Shown here one piece after another: positions 49,101 to 60,361 of a stretch of 64,000 nucleotides of DNA. Origin of the DNA: Podospora bellae-mahoneyi (taxonomy: Eukaryota > Ascomycota > Sordariomycetes > Sordariales > Podosporaceae). Position 1 is the stretch's first letter, and every line of letters begins with the position of its first letter. The stretch is from NCBI RefSeq assembly GCF_035222275.1, contig NC_085885.1:1984001-2048000 (forward strand). Direction: 5' to 3'. The translations under genes were made by a program, and so were the position numbers. A model generated the notes under the pieces. That model was not told the origin of the DNA. It saw only the letters and a program-made list of their open reading frames with translations, and did not search any database.

Positions 49101-50351
49101 ATCACTCATCATCGGTACTTGTCAATTTGGCTCGGAGGTGATCGGCAGCTTCCAGAAGGCTGGACGACGTCGTGCTTGCACACTTGCCCAGGCACTGGAT
49201 AGGTGCCGTTGGTGGTGTGTTGTCAAACTTCCAGTGGAAACGGAGGGACCTACAAGAAACGGTTGCTGTCCTGGATCAAAGCCAGGGTCTGATGTCTCGG
49301 TTCTGAGTGGCTGTTGGGGGTTGGGAGGGCTCCACACCTGAAAATTCTGGGAGTCGGGCAATTATCCCGTTTGGACGAAGACATGGGGGTCTGCCCCGCA
49401 CCAACCCCGGTCTCTTGGTCTTCCAAGGGAGAGGCAAGCGAGGTGACTGGCCGGCCGCCAAATGCTGCACGCTGCCCCAAGCACCTGGGAAATATGAGTG
49501 AGCATTTGCGTGCCGCTCTGTAAGTCCCGTTCCAGTTCCTCCCAGCAAAGGGAGCGGTTCCCCTCTCGAGCCACTCCATCCTCGAGCCATTGCATCGGGA
49601 CAAGCCAGTGGCAAAGCAATAGACTGCTCGGTGCACTAAATGCCAACTGGTTTGTTCGCATCCATCAGGTGTCTGGGGTTCTCTCACGCTATTGATAAGC
49701 GGGTGTCCTCTGCTCTGGTGCTTCCAAGCCCCATGTTCCCACATTTGGCGTGGACTTTGCCTGTCCTGTCGACAGTACGGCGCTAGCTGCACGCTCCCTC
49801 GTTTCCATCTGCTGGTTCTGCTGGAGCTAGTCTAGCCTGTTGCACCACTGTGCCCGAGCTGGTGGCTCCGAACCACAGTCCACCGTCCCAGCTTTCTCCT
49901 CTTCTTAGCCCACTCCCTCCCCAGCCAACCTGCCCGGCTCCACGGTCTCCTGCTCTGCTCTCTTCTCTCCCCTTTCCTTCCGACAGAGCACCGGAGCATT
50001 GGCACGCAGCACTCGACTTGCTGCCATTGCTGTGTCGAAAACAACGACCCCGAGGACGACAGGAGTTGTCCCATCAATCCATCACTAGCGCTGCATCCAC
50101 GCCGCAGCTGTTTTGTCAGAAACAACCACGGGAGACGAACGACCAGGGTTGTTGAGAGGGATTCCCATTCAAGTGGTTGTTTAACTAACCAACTGGACCA
50201 CCACCACCACCCTCACTCAGCCTCGCAAATCTTTTCGACCGAACTGAGGTTCGCGACCTTCAGACTAGACGAATTGACAGCCAGCTGTCATCCGAATTGA
50301 TCGACATATCAACTTAAACCAACGACACAGTACCACCACACCACCACCAAC

Positions 50352-51488
50352 ATGAGTTCAGCAGTACAAGGGGGACCGTCGAACCCAAAGGAGAAGGACA
50401 AGAAGGGGCTTGGAAAGGTTCTGTCTAGGATGAAGACTGTTCTCAAGAAGGCCGACCCGTCACGCCGTCTTTCGACCTTGGGCGGCTCCAAGGCTGCTGG
50501 ACCTTCCGCTGCCACTCCTGCTGCACCCGCCGATGAGCCTGCCGAGGAGTTGATTCCCATCAGGTAGGCGTTCACATCAATTCCAGTGGCAGTAACAGCA
50601 GCGTTACTAACATTGAAAACGCAGCCCTCCTGCCCAGTCTCTGGCGGCCAAGAAGCCCGATGATCCCAATGCCATCAGAGTTCCTAGGTCTCAGCTCTTT
50701 GCTGAGAGGGCGAAGAAGCTCGGCGAGCTGTATGGTTTAGAGCTGAAGCCCAGCGAATGGCACTCGACTGAAGGACACGCCCTGCGTGTCGAGAAGCCGA
50801 TCAAGATGCGCGTGCACAGGAGATGCCATCTGTGCAACACCTCTTTCGGACTTGGAAAGGAATGCCCCAAGTGCAAGCACCCTCGCTGCAAGACTTGCCC
50901 ACGCGTTCCTCCCAAGAGGACCGAGGCCGAGAGGGAGGAAAGCCGCAAGAAGCGCGCGGCTCTCATCAAGGAACGCGAGGCGAACGCCCCCATCATCCCC
51001 GACTGGGACACGACAGCTAAGAAGGTCGTTCTCAAGAGACCTGCGAAGACGGGAGGACAGGATCGCATCTACCAGAAGCAGAGGCAGCGCATCAGGAGAA
51101 CCTGCTGTCAATGCCAGAAACTGATCCCTGGCGGTACCAAGACGTGCGAGTGTTGCCAACACACTCGCTGTACCGATTGCCCTCGTGACCCGTACGTTGT
51201 GGCTCACCTTTTTCTTTTCCTGCTTTCCGATGCTAACAAGTCGACAGAGCCAAAAAGGACAAATATCCGTTTGGTTACCCAGGTGACGCCCCTGGTACCA
51301 AGGTCGGTCATTACACGTGCCTGGACTGCAAGCACAATTTTTCTGAAGAGCCTTCGGACGACAAAGTTTGTCCCAAGTGTTCATGCAGAACAACGGAGCG
51401 CTTGACACCGCGGAAGGTCCAACCAGAACCAGATCCAGAGGTGGTTAAAAGCCTGGCGGCCAGACTGGAGAACATTGGGATCTCTTGA
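50352..51488 (+). CDS. Multi-zinc-module protein of unknown function
   Basis: Three exons: 50352-50563, 50625-51191 and 51248-51488, giving 339 residues. The N-terminal 130 residues are basic and disordered. Two similar cysteine modules follow: CHLCNTSFGLGKECPKC with HPRCKTCPR, and CCQCQKLIPGGTKTCECC with HTRCTDCPR. Each ends in C-x2-CPR, so one probably arose by duplication of the other. They are separated by a charged helical linker rich in Glu, Arg and Lys. The third exon adds a zinc ribbon, YTCLDCKHNF...VCPKCSC. This suggests nucleic-acid or protein binding, but I do not recognise a named family. The gene follows a 6.9 kb gene-free region, a context often seen for tightly regulated fungal genes. 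All splice junctions restore split codons. Confidence 0.85.
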
Positions 51489-52236
51489 CTCCAACCATCA
51501 GATTTACAAAAGGGGCCTTGACGAGCGGCGAGTCGGAGTAGGCACGTTTTCTTTGGATCACCTTCTCGGTGCATTTTTTTTTCTTTTGATCATTTCACAT
51601 TCAGTACGAGCCCCATTTGTCACGAACATTCTTAGCAGCATTTACGGAGATTCCACCATCGATTGTCACTTTTCGTCTTTCCTCAGCCATCACAACACAC
51701 CCCCGGACACACTCACTATACGGCATGTCAGAGACGTACCCGAACGACACTCGATGCATGCATTTAATCAACCCCCCAGGGCACGACAACGACTATCACT
51801 TTCTTACGCCGACGACACTGCATTTTAGACGGCAAAAAAATCTGCATCCCGACTCTCTCGAATAAACTTGTTCCTGCAGAAAGGAGGGTGTGGCAAGGAA
51901 GGAGAACACAACCAGGACTAAGGGATCGCTGTGCATCTGGAAATGCGCCGAAGTCGGAAAGCGGAGGATTTGGAGGAATTGGAGGTTTCAATATAGAGAG
52001 CAGCCGGTATTATGGGGGGAGCTTGATGCATGATCACAGCGTGGGTCATCCAACTCGGTTACATTGCGGACCACGGTACCGATTACGTTTGCAGCCTGTC
52101 AGCACCAAAGGTTGTTGAGGGAGGGGTAGGGAAAGGAGGGGGTGATTTCAGTCAAGACACTCAATCGCACACAACATGAACGCACACCTCGCACCCACAA
52201 ATTTCACGAAATGCTCCCTAGGAACACCCTACACAG

Positions 52237-52270
<34 letters not shown>

Positions 52271-52276
52271 ACACAT
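52237..52276. repeat. (AC)n microsatellite
   Basis: A perfect AC run to 52264 followed by an interrupted continuation to about 52276. Confidence 0.9.
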
Positions 52277-52774
52277 ATTTTGAGCGAAATTTATATACAT
52301 ACGTTTTATACGGGCAGGCATTATGCCCCGTTTGACACACGCTTTGTTTTCCCTCGTCCTTGTTCTTTGTGTGAATGATCTATCTCCGATGCTTTTTGAT
52401 TTGATTTTTTCCCCAATCGCCGAAAGGTGGGTTTCCTGTACCATTGTGGCCAAAGCCCCCTCCTCTTTCTTTCTCGAATCTGAGTGGTCTGTCTTAAGCC
52501 GTCCAATAAGACTTGATACCACCACCGAGTTTTGGTGTACCTATCGTGTACCGACAGAGTGGTAAAGCGGTCAGCAAGTTCATCATGGGACATGTGGTTG
52601 GGTTTTTTTCTCATTCCCCACTGTTTACCAGCAAAGCGGTTAATGCGCATAAAGAAGGGGGACAGACAGAACCGGTGAACCGGTTTGGCGGGGCGGAGCG
52701 GGGGCGCCGAGGAGTGGACGGATTGTCGGGATTTTTTTTTTGTCCAAGCGACAAAGAAGAAAGAAATGAGACAT

Positions 52775-52852
52775 GTTTTTTTTTTTTTCTTTTTTTTTCC
52801 CTCTTTTTTCTTTTTTTTTTCCTCTTTTTTCTTTTTTTTCTTTTTTTTTTTT
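52775..52852. repeat. T-rich tract
   Basis: About 78 nt of T runs of 6 to 12 broken only by C, preceded by another T run at 52732-52741. It is an extreme strand-biased pyrimidine tract with no coding explanation. Confidence 0.9.
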
Positions 52853-55800
52853 AGTCTTTTGGGGCTTGGTTGGGTAAGGGCCACGATACGAGGGGTTCGG
52901 CGGTTTGGTTGTTGGGTATGGGGTTGGCTGGGGGTCAACGGGGGTTGGAAGGTAAGGGAGGGGGACGATCTTCTGAGAATTTGATGTTGGGTAGGTGAGT
53001 GCGAACCCGAGGGTTTGGGTTTCTCCAAGCTTTTTCCATGGATCGGGGATTAATCAGAGAGATGGATTTTTGGAGGCGGATACGCGATATGATGAAAGGG
53101 ACTGAGGGGATGGGGAAGTCTTTGAAGGACAGAGTGATAACTCTTGCCAAGTTACCAAACGCATTACTTCGTCGATGCACAAAAATGGCTTTTCAGCACC
53201 AAGAGAACAATGAAACTCGCTGCATTAAAACCAGCTCTTCAACATAGCACCAGCGTCCACGAACCCGCCAGCACGGAAAGGGAGGGTCGCGCTCCCATCC
53301 GACAGGTTCACGTCTTCCACAAGCGCTGTCTCACACAGCCTTTCCTTCCTTCCTTCCTTTCCCTCCCGTTTCTCTTTGCCCTAGCTAGCTTTCCTGCCCG
53401 TCATCCATCCCTCCCGATCCTTTCCCGTCACGTCACGGTGCCAACGACCGCCCAACTGCCAGTTTGGATGCTCGGTCACGAGCCGTGTTATGCCTGGCTG
53501 GCTAGCTGAGGACCATCATGCCAGCCAACCAAGCCCTGCATTTGCTGTGAGGTAGGTATCAGGCGATCCCAACTCTTGATGGGCGGGACCAAACAGCTCG
53601 AGGTAAAAACCCAGCCGAAGGGTCGCGGCCAGATCTGTGTACCAACATGGTGGGCGGTAAGTGAAATCTGTGGCGCGTTTTTCTGGAGGGGTCGTCATTG
53701 TGCAACCTAACCGCCAGCCCAGCCTGTTCGGGACGTAGAAGGGTGTTGACAAACACCAATCCAAACCTTCCTTCTTTCAAAACCGGCCCCCCTCTCTCCG
53801 ACCATCATCATCATCATCACCACTTACCATCGTGTTCAACACTGTGATATCTTCTGCAGCAGTACCTAGCAGTGAAAGAAGTCGGGGTCGCTATACCCAT
53901 CACGCTGCTGCCCCTACAGCCGGAACTGTCAAAATATCGAGATCTAGACCACCCCCCAACCCTTCCTTCCCTTCAAGATTCCCGATCGGGAACCAACGGT
54001 GCGACGTATGGATGCCACCCAACAGAGTAGCAGCATAATTACCTGTGCGTTTGCATTTGCGAAACATGGTGTATTCACAGCGATACACCTTGTCTGTTGG
54101 TGTTTAGCCTCACGATTTGGGGAGCTCCACGTTGCAAAGTTCTTTCTTGGGAAGTCTTGGGAAGGGGGTATGCCAAGATTTCGGTTTCGCTTGGGGGGCT
54201 TGGGGGGGAAAAGGTGCTTTGGTGTTTTATGCGCACGGGTGCTGGGTTCAGATGGCTGGTTTGTTATGCCCAGAGGTTCTAGACATGGGAGTTGGGGTGG
54301 GCTGTGGTTAGGCTTGCGAGCTGTGCCTAGGTATGGTGGTTTTGCTTTGGGCATCCTGCGGACGCAGTGCACGCCGGGTGATCGAAAAAGAGGTCATCAC
54401 GAAAGTTATTGTGTCTCTTTTCGACACAACAAAGTCAGAGAGTCGAAGTTCTTTTGAGGAGTCAATGATATTGAACTAATGATTTTATCAACAAGAGCGA
54501 TGGATATCAGTGCCCTCAGTAAACCCCCACCGATGACTTTTCGTTAATCAAACTTTTGTGTTCAATCCTCCACTCCAACTTCCCCAGCCGACCCAGCTGG
54601 CCGGATCCAGTCCTCTTCAAAAGTTCCGAGTTTGTCGGAAATTGATGAGTCCGACAACAGCAAAACAAAAATGTTTTGATCTCCGAACCATCAATCCACC
54701 AATATCTACAAAGCTTCCCCTCCAGACAGTCTCCACGTTCTTTCGCTTCTTACCATTTCAGTTGGGAGGAGGAAAATGTCAGATCTTCCCGGAACTGCGG
54801 GGTGATGGATGGATGGTGGTTACCTTGGGTTAACAGCGAATGGTTGTTGCTGTTGGTTTGCTCGGTACCAGATGGTTTCCTTTCCCCTTCCCGTTTTGAC
54901 CAACACTTTGCACTAAGTAAACGGAGGGGATGTTTTAGTGCTTAGCGCTGAATCTGGGTGCAGTTGTTGCTCACAGGGCTCTGATTTCCTGATGACATGG
55001 AGTACTGTATAAGAGGGGTAAAATGCAAGAGTGCTGCTACGTCGGCAGTCAGGCTAATTCTTATGCTTGGTAAAAAGGTGTGTGTGAGAGAGAAGGGGGG
55101 GGTCTGTGCGTCCTGCTGCAGCAGTGAGGGTGGTGATTCACGGAGGTGAAAGGGAGTCATGTCAAAGACGGGGGGGTGGGGTGGGATTTGGAAAAAAAAA
55201 AAAAAGTGAAGATAGATGGTAGGTGAAGGGGGTGGCGAAATGTGAGTTGTTTGGCTGGTCATGGTGAGCAAGAGTCATCAAGTTGGCTGTGAGGGAAACG
55301 TCTTTGGCTGGTGTTGGTGAGGTTGGTGAGCTTTGCTGTCTGTGGTCGAGATAGAGGGAGAGGATCTGGACTTGGAAGCTGGGAACGATGGTGGCTGGCT
55401 GAAGTCTTTGTGGTGGTCTTTGCCTGTCAGGCTGTTACTGTCGCATCTGTCTTCAGCCCTGCCTGCATTTCGTTGTCCGATGATACTCTATAGGGAAGCC
55501 TCAGTGACGTGGTGAGCTGAGCCTAGAACATCGTTATCAGGGGCTACAGCCGTCTCGATGCCTTGTTCGGCATTGGCCAGTGCGACAACTGGTTGTGATC
55601 AGGTCTCTCAACTCATACCATCGATGGACCCTACGAAACAAATTGAGCCGGAGGAGCTTGAGAGACGGACAACAAGCGCGGTTGGCGTGTCATGCTTCTC
55701 AGAAAAGGGTCTCTTTACCATCAAGCAGGTCACAAATGGGCATGATATGAACAGATCTTGTGCCTGCTGAAAGCTGCGGGCACTTACCTCGCTGACCTTG

Positions 55801-56020
55801 CAACTTCGCGAAGCAAATGCATTCTCGTGTGGCTCAAAACACAAGGCAATCCCGAGATTAATATCTGTTCATTACGAGTGCAGTAACTCCATCAAACCAA
55901 AGAAACCCGTCAAAACGCTAATGATAGCAAAACGACCATATCGATACGCTTGTTTCACCCTCAACGCCGTCCATTTCCTCATGCCCAATTGACGACGTCT
56001 TCTTTTTTTTTTCTCAACCC

Positions 56021-57787
56021 TCATTGTGTCTCCTCCATCAATCCCCTACTCAGCTTAAACTCCCCATGAACCGCCAATCCAAACGTCTGCTTCCTCGTCA
56101 CGCGCTTCTGGATCGCCCCCAGATTACCGCTCGCCCCCCGATTGTTCAAATAGCTCGGCGGCTCATCCACCTGCCCCCTCTCAACCCACTGTTTGCACAG
56201 ATCCGCATTGACCAAACTCATGATCTTTGTCGAGACATAAAACCTGCCAAGCACATCTCCCTCCAGCTTCGTCGTCGTCGTAAACTGCCGGTCCTCCTCT
56301 GTAGCAGCGGGCTGAAGCGTCTTCAGCGAAAGCACCACCCAGTACCACGCCATCGACTTGTTCTTCTCAAATGCGTTCCTCCCCGCAATCTCATCAGCAC
56401 ACACCGGGCCCAGCGTGTCGGGCGGTGCAGCACCCGGCGGCGGGACGCCAGCCGGGGCGCGAACCGGACGGATGAGCTTTCCCTGAAATCGCAACACCGG
56501 TTTGGAGTTCTGCTGCCCCGTCGGGATGAGATACTGAATCTGCTCCACATGCATGATGCCAACCGCCGAAACAGAAGCGTCAGCCGGTTGCTGCTGGGAG
56601 CCGTCTGCCGGCAGTCCGAGCTGGACCCTGATGGGGTCGTTAACCATGATCATCTCGGCGCCAAAGTATACTCCCTGAAAACACTTCAGGCGGAAGAGAT
56701 TATCGTCCGTGGGCGCGTCGTGGATCTTATTGAAGAAAGAGAAGCAGTCGTTGATGCTCCTGGCTGCGAGTTTGGACGCCTCGAGACCCACGGTTTGCAG
56801 CGCCTGTTGCTGTTGGGCAGCATCTTTGCCGCGACGTTCGTTTTCGCTGAGGGCCAGCCAATCGACCTCGTCGAAGGGTTTGCCTCTGAGATGGGCCGGA
56901 GAGTCTGGCACACTAAACGTGAGGAACGGGCGCATGGTCGAGGCGTCCTTGACAACGACGTCTTGCTGAAGCGTCGCGTGGCCCAGGGGCGCGATTTGAA
57001 ACTCGTAGCTAGTATCTGGTGCACCAGGCTGTGCGCCTGGTCGAAGAGTGATGGCGAAAACGATGCCTAGCCGCCAGGCGGTGAACCTGTACCAGACCAT
57101 CTCCCCAACACGGAAGACATTAGAAAGCCCAGTCGTGCCCGGGGGCATTGGTATCCGTGGTGGCTGTGCTGGAACCTGTTGCGTTTGTTGCTGTTCGGGG
57201 TGGACAGATACCGCTTGTGAGCGAGGAGGTGTTGAGTTTTGCACCGCTGTCGAGCCGGTGGCAGGGTTGGCTTCCCACGCCGCGATAGCGTCTGGTCGTT
57301 TTTTCTGCTGAGCCTCGACATATCTGGCACAAAGATCGCAAGGGCACTGGCTGGGGTCTCGTGAATCGCTGGCGAGCCATAAAGCGTGACTGGCAAACTC
57401 GCCCGGGGTACGGTAGAGGGACTTTGCACCTGCTGGGTGTCCATACAAGTAATAATCCCTGGCCCCGTCTTTTCTGATAGCTACTCGCAACTCGTACCCC
57501 TTTGGAAATGCCGAAAGTATGAATTGGCGTTCTGTGCAAGGTAGGCATCAGCATCTCCTGCTCCCACCAACACCCAAAGGGAGCTTACTATCATCTTTCG
57601 GCGCAAGCTGCATCCCAAGATGTCCTCCAATGATCACTTGCCATCGTTCAAGTTGTGTTACGTCCTGGTCTTCGCCCATATCAAGGGGCTTCTGGTCCAG
57701 GTCTTGGTAACTCTGACCATCACTGCGGGCAATGCTGATGGGCCAGTAGTCGGCGTTCGTATCGTCCTTAGCCGCCGAACTCGCCAT
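56021..57787 (-). CDS. clr2: Clr2-type transcriptional silencing protein
   Basis: Two exons: 57787-57589 and 57531-56021, giving 569 residues. The first half matches the Clr2 transcription-silencing region: YYLYGHPAGAKSLYRTPGEFASHALWL, then the C-x-C-x2-C cluster CPCDLCARYV. The second half has the beta-rich Clr2 region (GEMVWYRFTAWRLGIVFAI; VYFGAEMIMVNDPIRVQLG; RFYVSTKIMSLVNADLCKQW). In fission yeast Clr2 is a core subunit of SHREC, the nucleosome-remodelling and deacetylase complex that silences heterochromatin. The same role is inferred here. The junction joins APKDD to KRQFILSAFPKGYELRV in frame. The neighbouring SUN gene is divergent and unrelated. Confidence 0.9.
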
Positions 57788-59239
57788 CTTCCTATTACTG
57801 TACCTTTGGATAATTCATAAAGTGTTGCTGAAGCTGAGTGGAAGATGCAAGTTGCAAGTTGGACGACGTAATCCACCCATCTGGAAGCTATGTGGTCCGT
57901 GCCATGTTGGCTGTGAGTTTGCTGTTTTGTGGCGCTGCGCACGTGAGAAACACGTGAGTAACCGCACTTATACCAAGGATGGCCGTAGCGACTGTCTTCA
58001 AGCTCAAGCCATGCGGGGCTATCAGTCTCATGACAGGAATCAGGCCCCAAGTGTCGCTTCGATGTGTGTTTTCTGCCAAAATTTTACCTCGGATACCAGC
58101 TGATCGTGTTCTACTTTGGAGGTACCTTTAGTCTGAGAAGGACCCATGCTAATGACTGACCAACCCTCGAGAGGAGCTGTTGCACCATATGGCGGCGTTT
58201 TCCATGGTCTTCATGGACCCGATACTGAGAATTTCAGCACCCCTGATGATAGGGTTGTTTTTCCGAGGCAAAATAGTGAGCGTGCTGTTAACGGGGCCCA
58301 TTTGGGGACCTGAAGGCGTATCAGCACCAGATCAACCACAGATCATGATGGACGGTAGGCTGGTCCTAGTACTGGGAGTGACACCGATTCTGGTCTACGC
58401 GATTGGAATCACCGGATTCTCACAGTTGGGGAGGCAGAGAACACAACCTCAAGAGCGCAAGGAGGGGTTCAGATTGTTGGTATTCTCACAACACATGGCA
58501 TCCAATCATCCCGTTGTCTCTGATCGATTGCTGCTATCCTTTGTGCTTGCAGCCCTGTACCGGTATCTACAATTTAACCTGTTGTCCAACTCCCAAAAGA
58601 ATATTCTTCAGATACCAGTTACTGGTTCCATGCTCAAGACTTGCCTCTGCCCAGTACTTACAAGCACATGACTCTATGCAAGTGAACTCAACACCTCACA
58701 TGAAAATGACTTTCACAAAAAGGTCAAGACCAGAGAGGCGTAGAGCAGATTCAGACCGCCTCCCAAAAAAATCACCGCATACCACAAGGTACTCGCACAA
58801 CATATACCAGCACCAATAACACCAGCTCTGCCACCCGGCTGTAAAGCTGCCCAATATGCATTTCCATGCAAGGCATATATCCGCACACTGTTGCTTACTC
58901 ATAACAACACAACACATCTTCAATCACGATAGGCCCGAAGAACCGACGAAAGAAGGGGTTGCCCTCCCTTTTCAGCGAAGCACTGAGCAAGACCGAGTCA
59001 GTCAGTAAAAGACGGGAAATGATGAAGATCAACAAGCTCGAGGAGAAAGAACAGTTCACCGCTTAGACACTGGTCTGAGCAGTAATCCATACTGTGAGCT
59101 GACCGCTCAAACTGAAGCCTTGTCCGATCTCTACCCTCCATGATGCTGATGGTTAGTTTCCATGTTTCCACATGTCGTTTCGCGGCACAACACCTGTTTG
59201 CTGCCCATCAACCCAAGAATATCTCTTGCCAAACACAAA

Positions 59240-59341
59240 ACCCAAAAAAGAAAAAAAAGAAGGAAAAAAACAGAAGAAAAAAAAAAGAGAAAAGAAAGAT
59301 TCCTTTGACAACCCCGGTCGAGAAAAAAAAAAAAAAAAAAA
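59240..59341. repeat. A-rich tract
   Basis: About 100 nt made almost wholly of A with scattered G, including an 18-20 nt pure A run near its right end. It has the same strand-biased character as the T-rich tract at 52.8 kb. Confidence 0.8.
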
Positions 59342-60206
59342 CGGCCTTGCGTCATGCCGCCGCACGGTTGACGAGGGAATTGGGCTCGACACCTCCCAAT
59401 CTCCCCTGAGCCACCACACCGCCAACACATCGTTAACGGCCGACTCCAAAGTGGATTTTCCCCAGCCGGAAGCACGCAACGGAAGAGAGAGAGAGAAAAA
59501 AAAAGAAAGAAAGAAAGAGGGAAAAAAAAAAGAGTCTCCAAAAAGGCGGGATGAAATGAGATGAAAGAAAAAAACATGTCTCCGGAATCGAGCCTAAACA
59601 GGGATTTCTTTCTCGATTCTCCAGCTTGATTCGATCTGCTGTCAGGCACGGAAGCTCACCCGTGCAAAAAGCTCATTTCATCCTGGTTCCCGCTCTGGGC
59701 CTAGCGCACTCAATCTCCTCAGCTGCGGCTCCCATTGGCCAACACGTGCTGTTCCTGACAGCAACCCTGCGACATGACCCTTACTGCCGAGATGAGCCAC
59801 ACCAGGAACAGACCAGGAACCGGATCAAACATGTCTCCTGATTGGGTCGTCCATGAGGCTATCGAGAACCGTTCCCATCCCCCCCAGAAAAAACGTGGAG
59901 ATACAAACTCCTCCCCCAACTCCATTGTGGACATCTCTCTCACCTCTTCTCAGCCCTCAACCTTGCACAACCTTACACACACAGGGCCGCATCCACATTC
60001 TCGTTCTGCATCCAGAACGTCCTCTCCTTTTTTTCGTCTCTCTTTTCCCTCTTTCCTTTCCCGGCCCCTTGTCAATCTTTTCGATCTCGATATCGACGAC
60101 GACGACGACGACAAGGTCGGTCGCCACTCAAACACATTCGCTACCATCTCGGCCTGGCCTCATACTCTTTTCTGCTATGCGCCGCTGACAGAGATATCTG
60201 CGACCA

Positions 60207-60213
60207 TATAAAA
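60207..60213 (+). promoter_or_regulatory. Candidate TATA box (TATAAAA) of the SUN-family gene
   Basis: A consensus TATAAAA lies 155 nt before the ATG, followed by C/A-rich leader sequence, a spacing common for strongly expressed fungal genes. No transcript start was available to confirm it. Confidence 0.5.
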
Positions 60214-60361
60214 CAGCCCACAGTTTGAAAAACAAGGAGCGGTGGAGACGAAGCCATCCCAGCGGCAACACCACAGCTCGGGTCAACCTTGTGTCGTCTG
60301 ACAGACGCGACGAACACACGCCTTCAGATCTTCAACTCTTTCAACCAAACACACCACAACC

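Larger units (their letters stand above)
43455..50351. other. Large gene-free divergent region, 6.9 kb
   Basis: Separates the F-box gene (-) from the zinc-module gene (+). I see no coding sequence with a recognisable domain or coding-like composition; the longest frames (46698-47363 and 47927-48520, both -) are Ser/Pro/Arg shadows. It contains several simple repeats listed separately. The last kilobase is probably the zinc-module promoter and leader. Non-coding transcripts cannot be excluded. Confidence 0.5.
51489..56020. other. Large convergent intergenic region, 4.5 kb
   Basis: Lies between two converging genes, so promoters do not explain its size. It contains an AC run, a long T-rich tract and several short frames without domains (for example 53999-54457, +, Gly/Arg/Cys-rich). 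No RNA gene or transposon was recognised. Confidence 0.5.
57788..60361. other. Divergent intergenic region between CLR2 and the SUN-family gene
   Basis: About 2.6 kb carrying both promoters. A hydrophobic frame at 58180-58671 (+) has no domain. A-rich tracts occupy about 59215-59345 and 59495-59575. An E-box-like CACGTG sits at 59743-59748, and a TATA-like sequence is listed separately. Confidence 0.5.

Noticed and set aside
53999-54457. 152-codon Gly/Arg/Cys-rich frame
   Set aside because: Composition follows a G-rich stretch of DNA; no signal peptide or cysteine spacing of a secreted effector.
58180-58671. Hydrophobic 163-codon frame between CLR2 and the SUN gene
   Set aside because: No conserved motif, poor codon bias compared with neighbours; probably chance.
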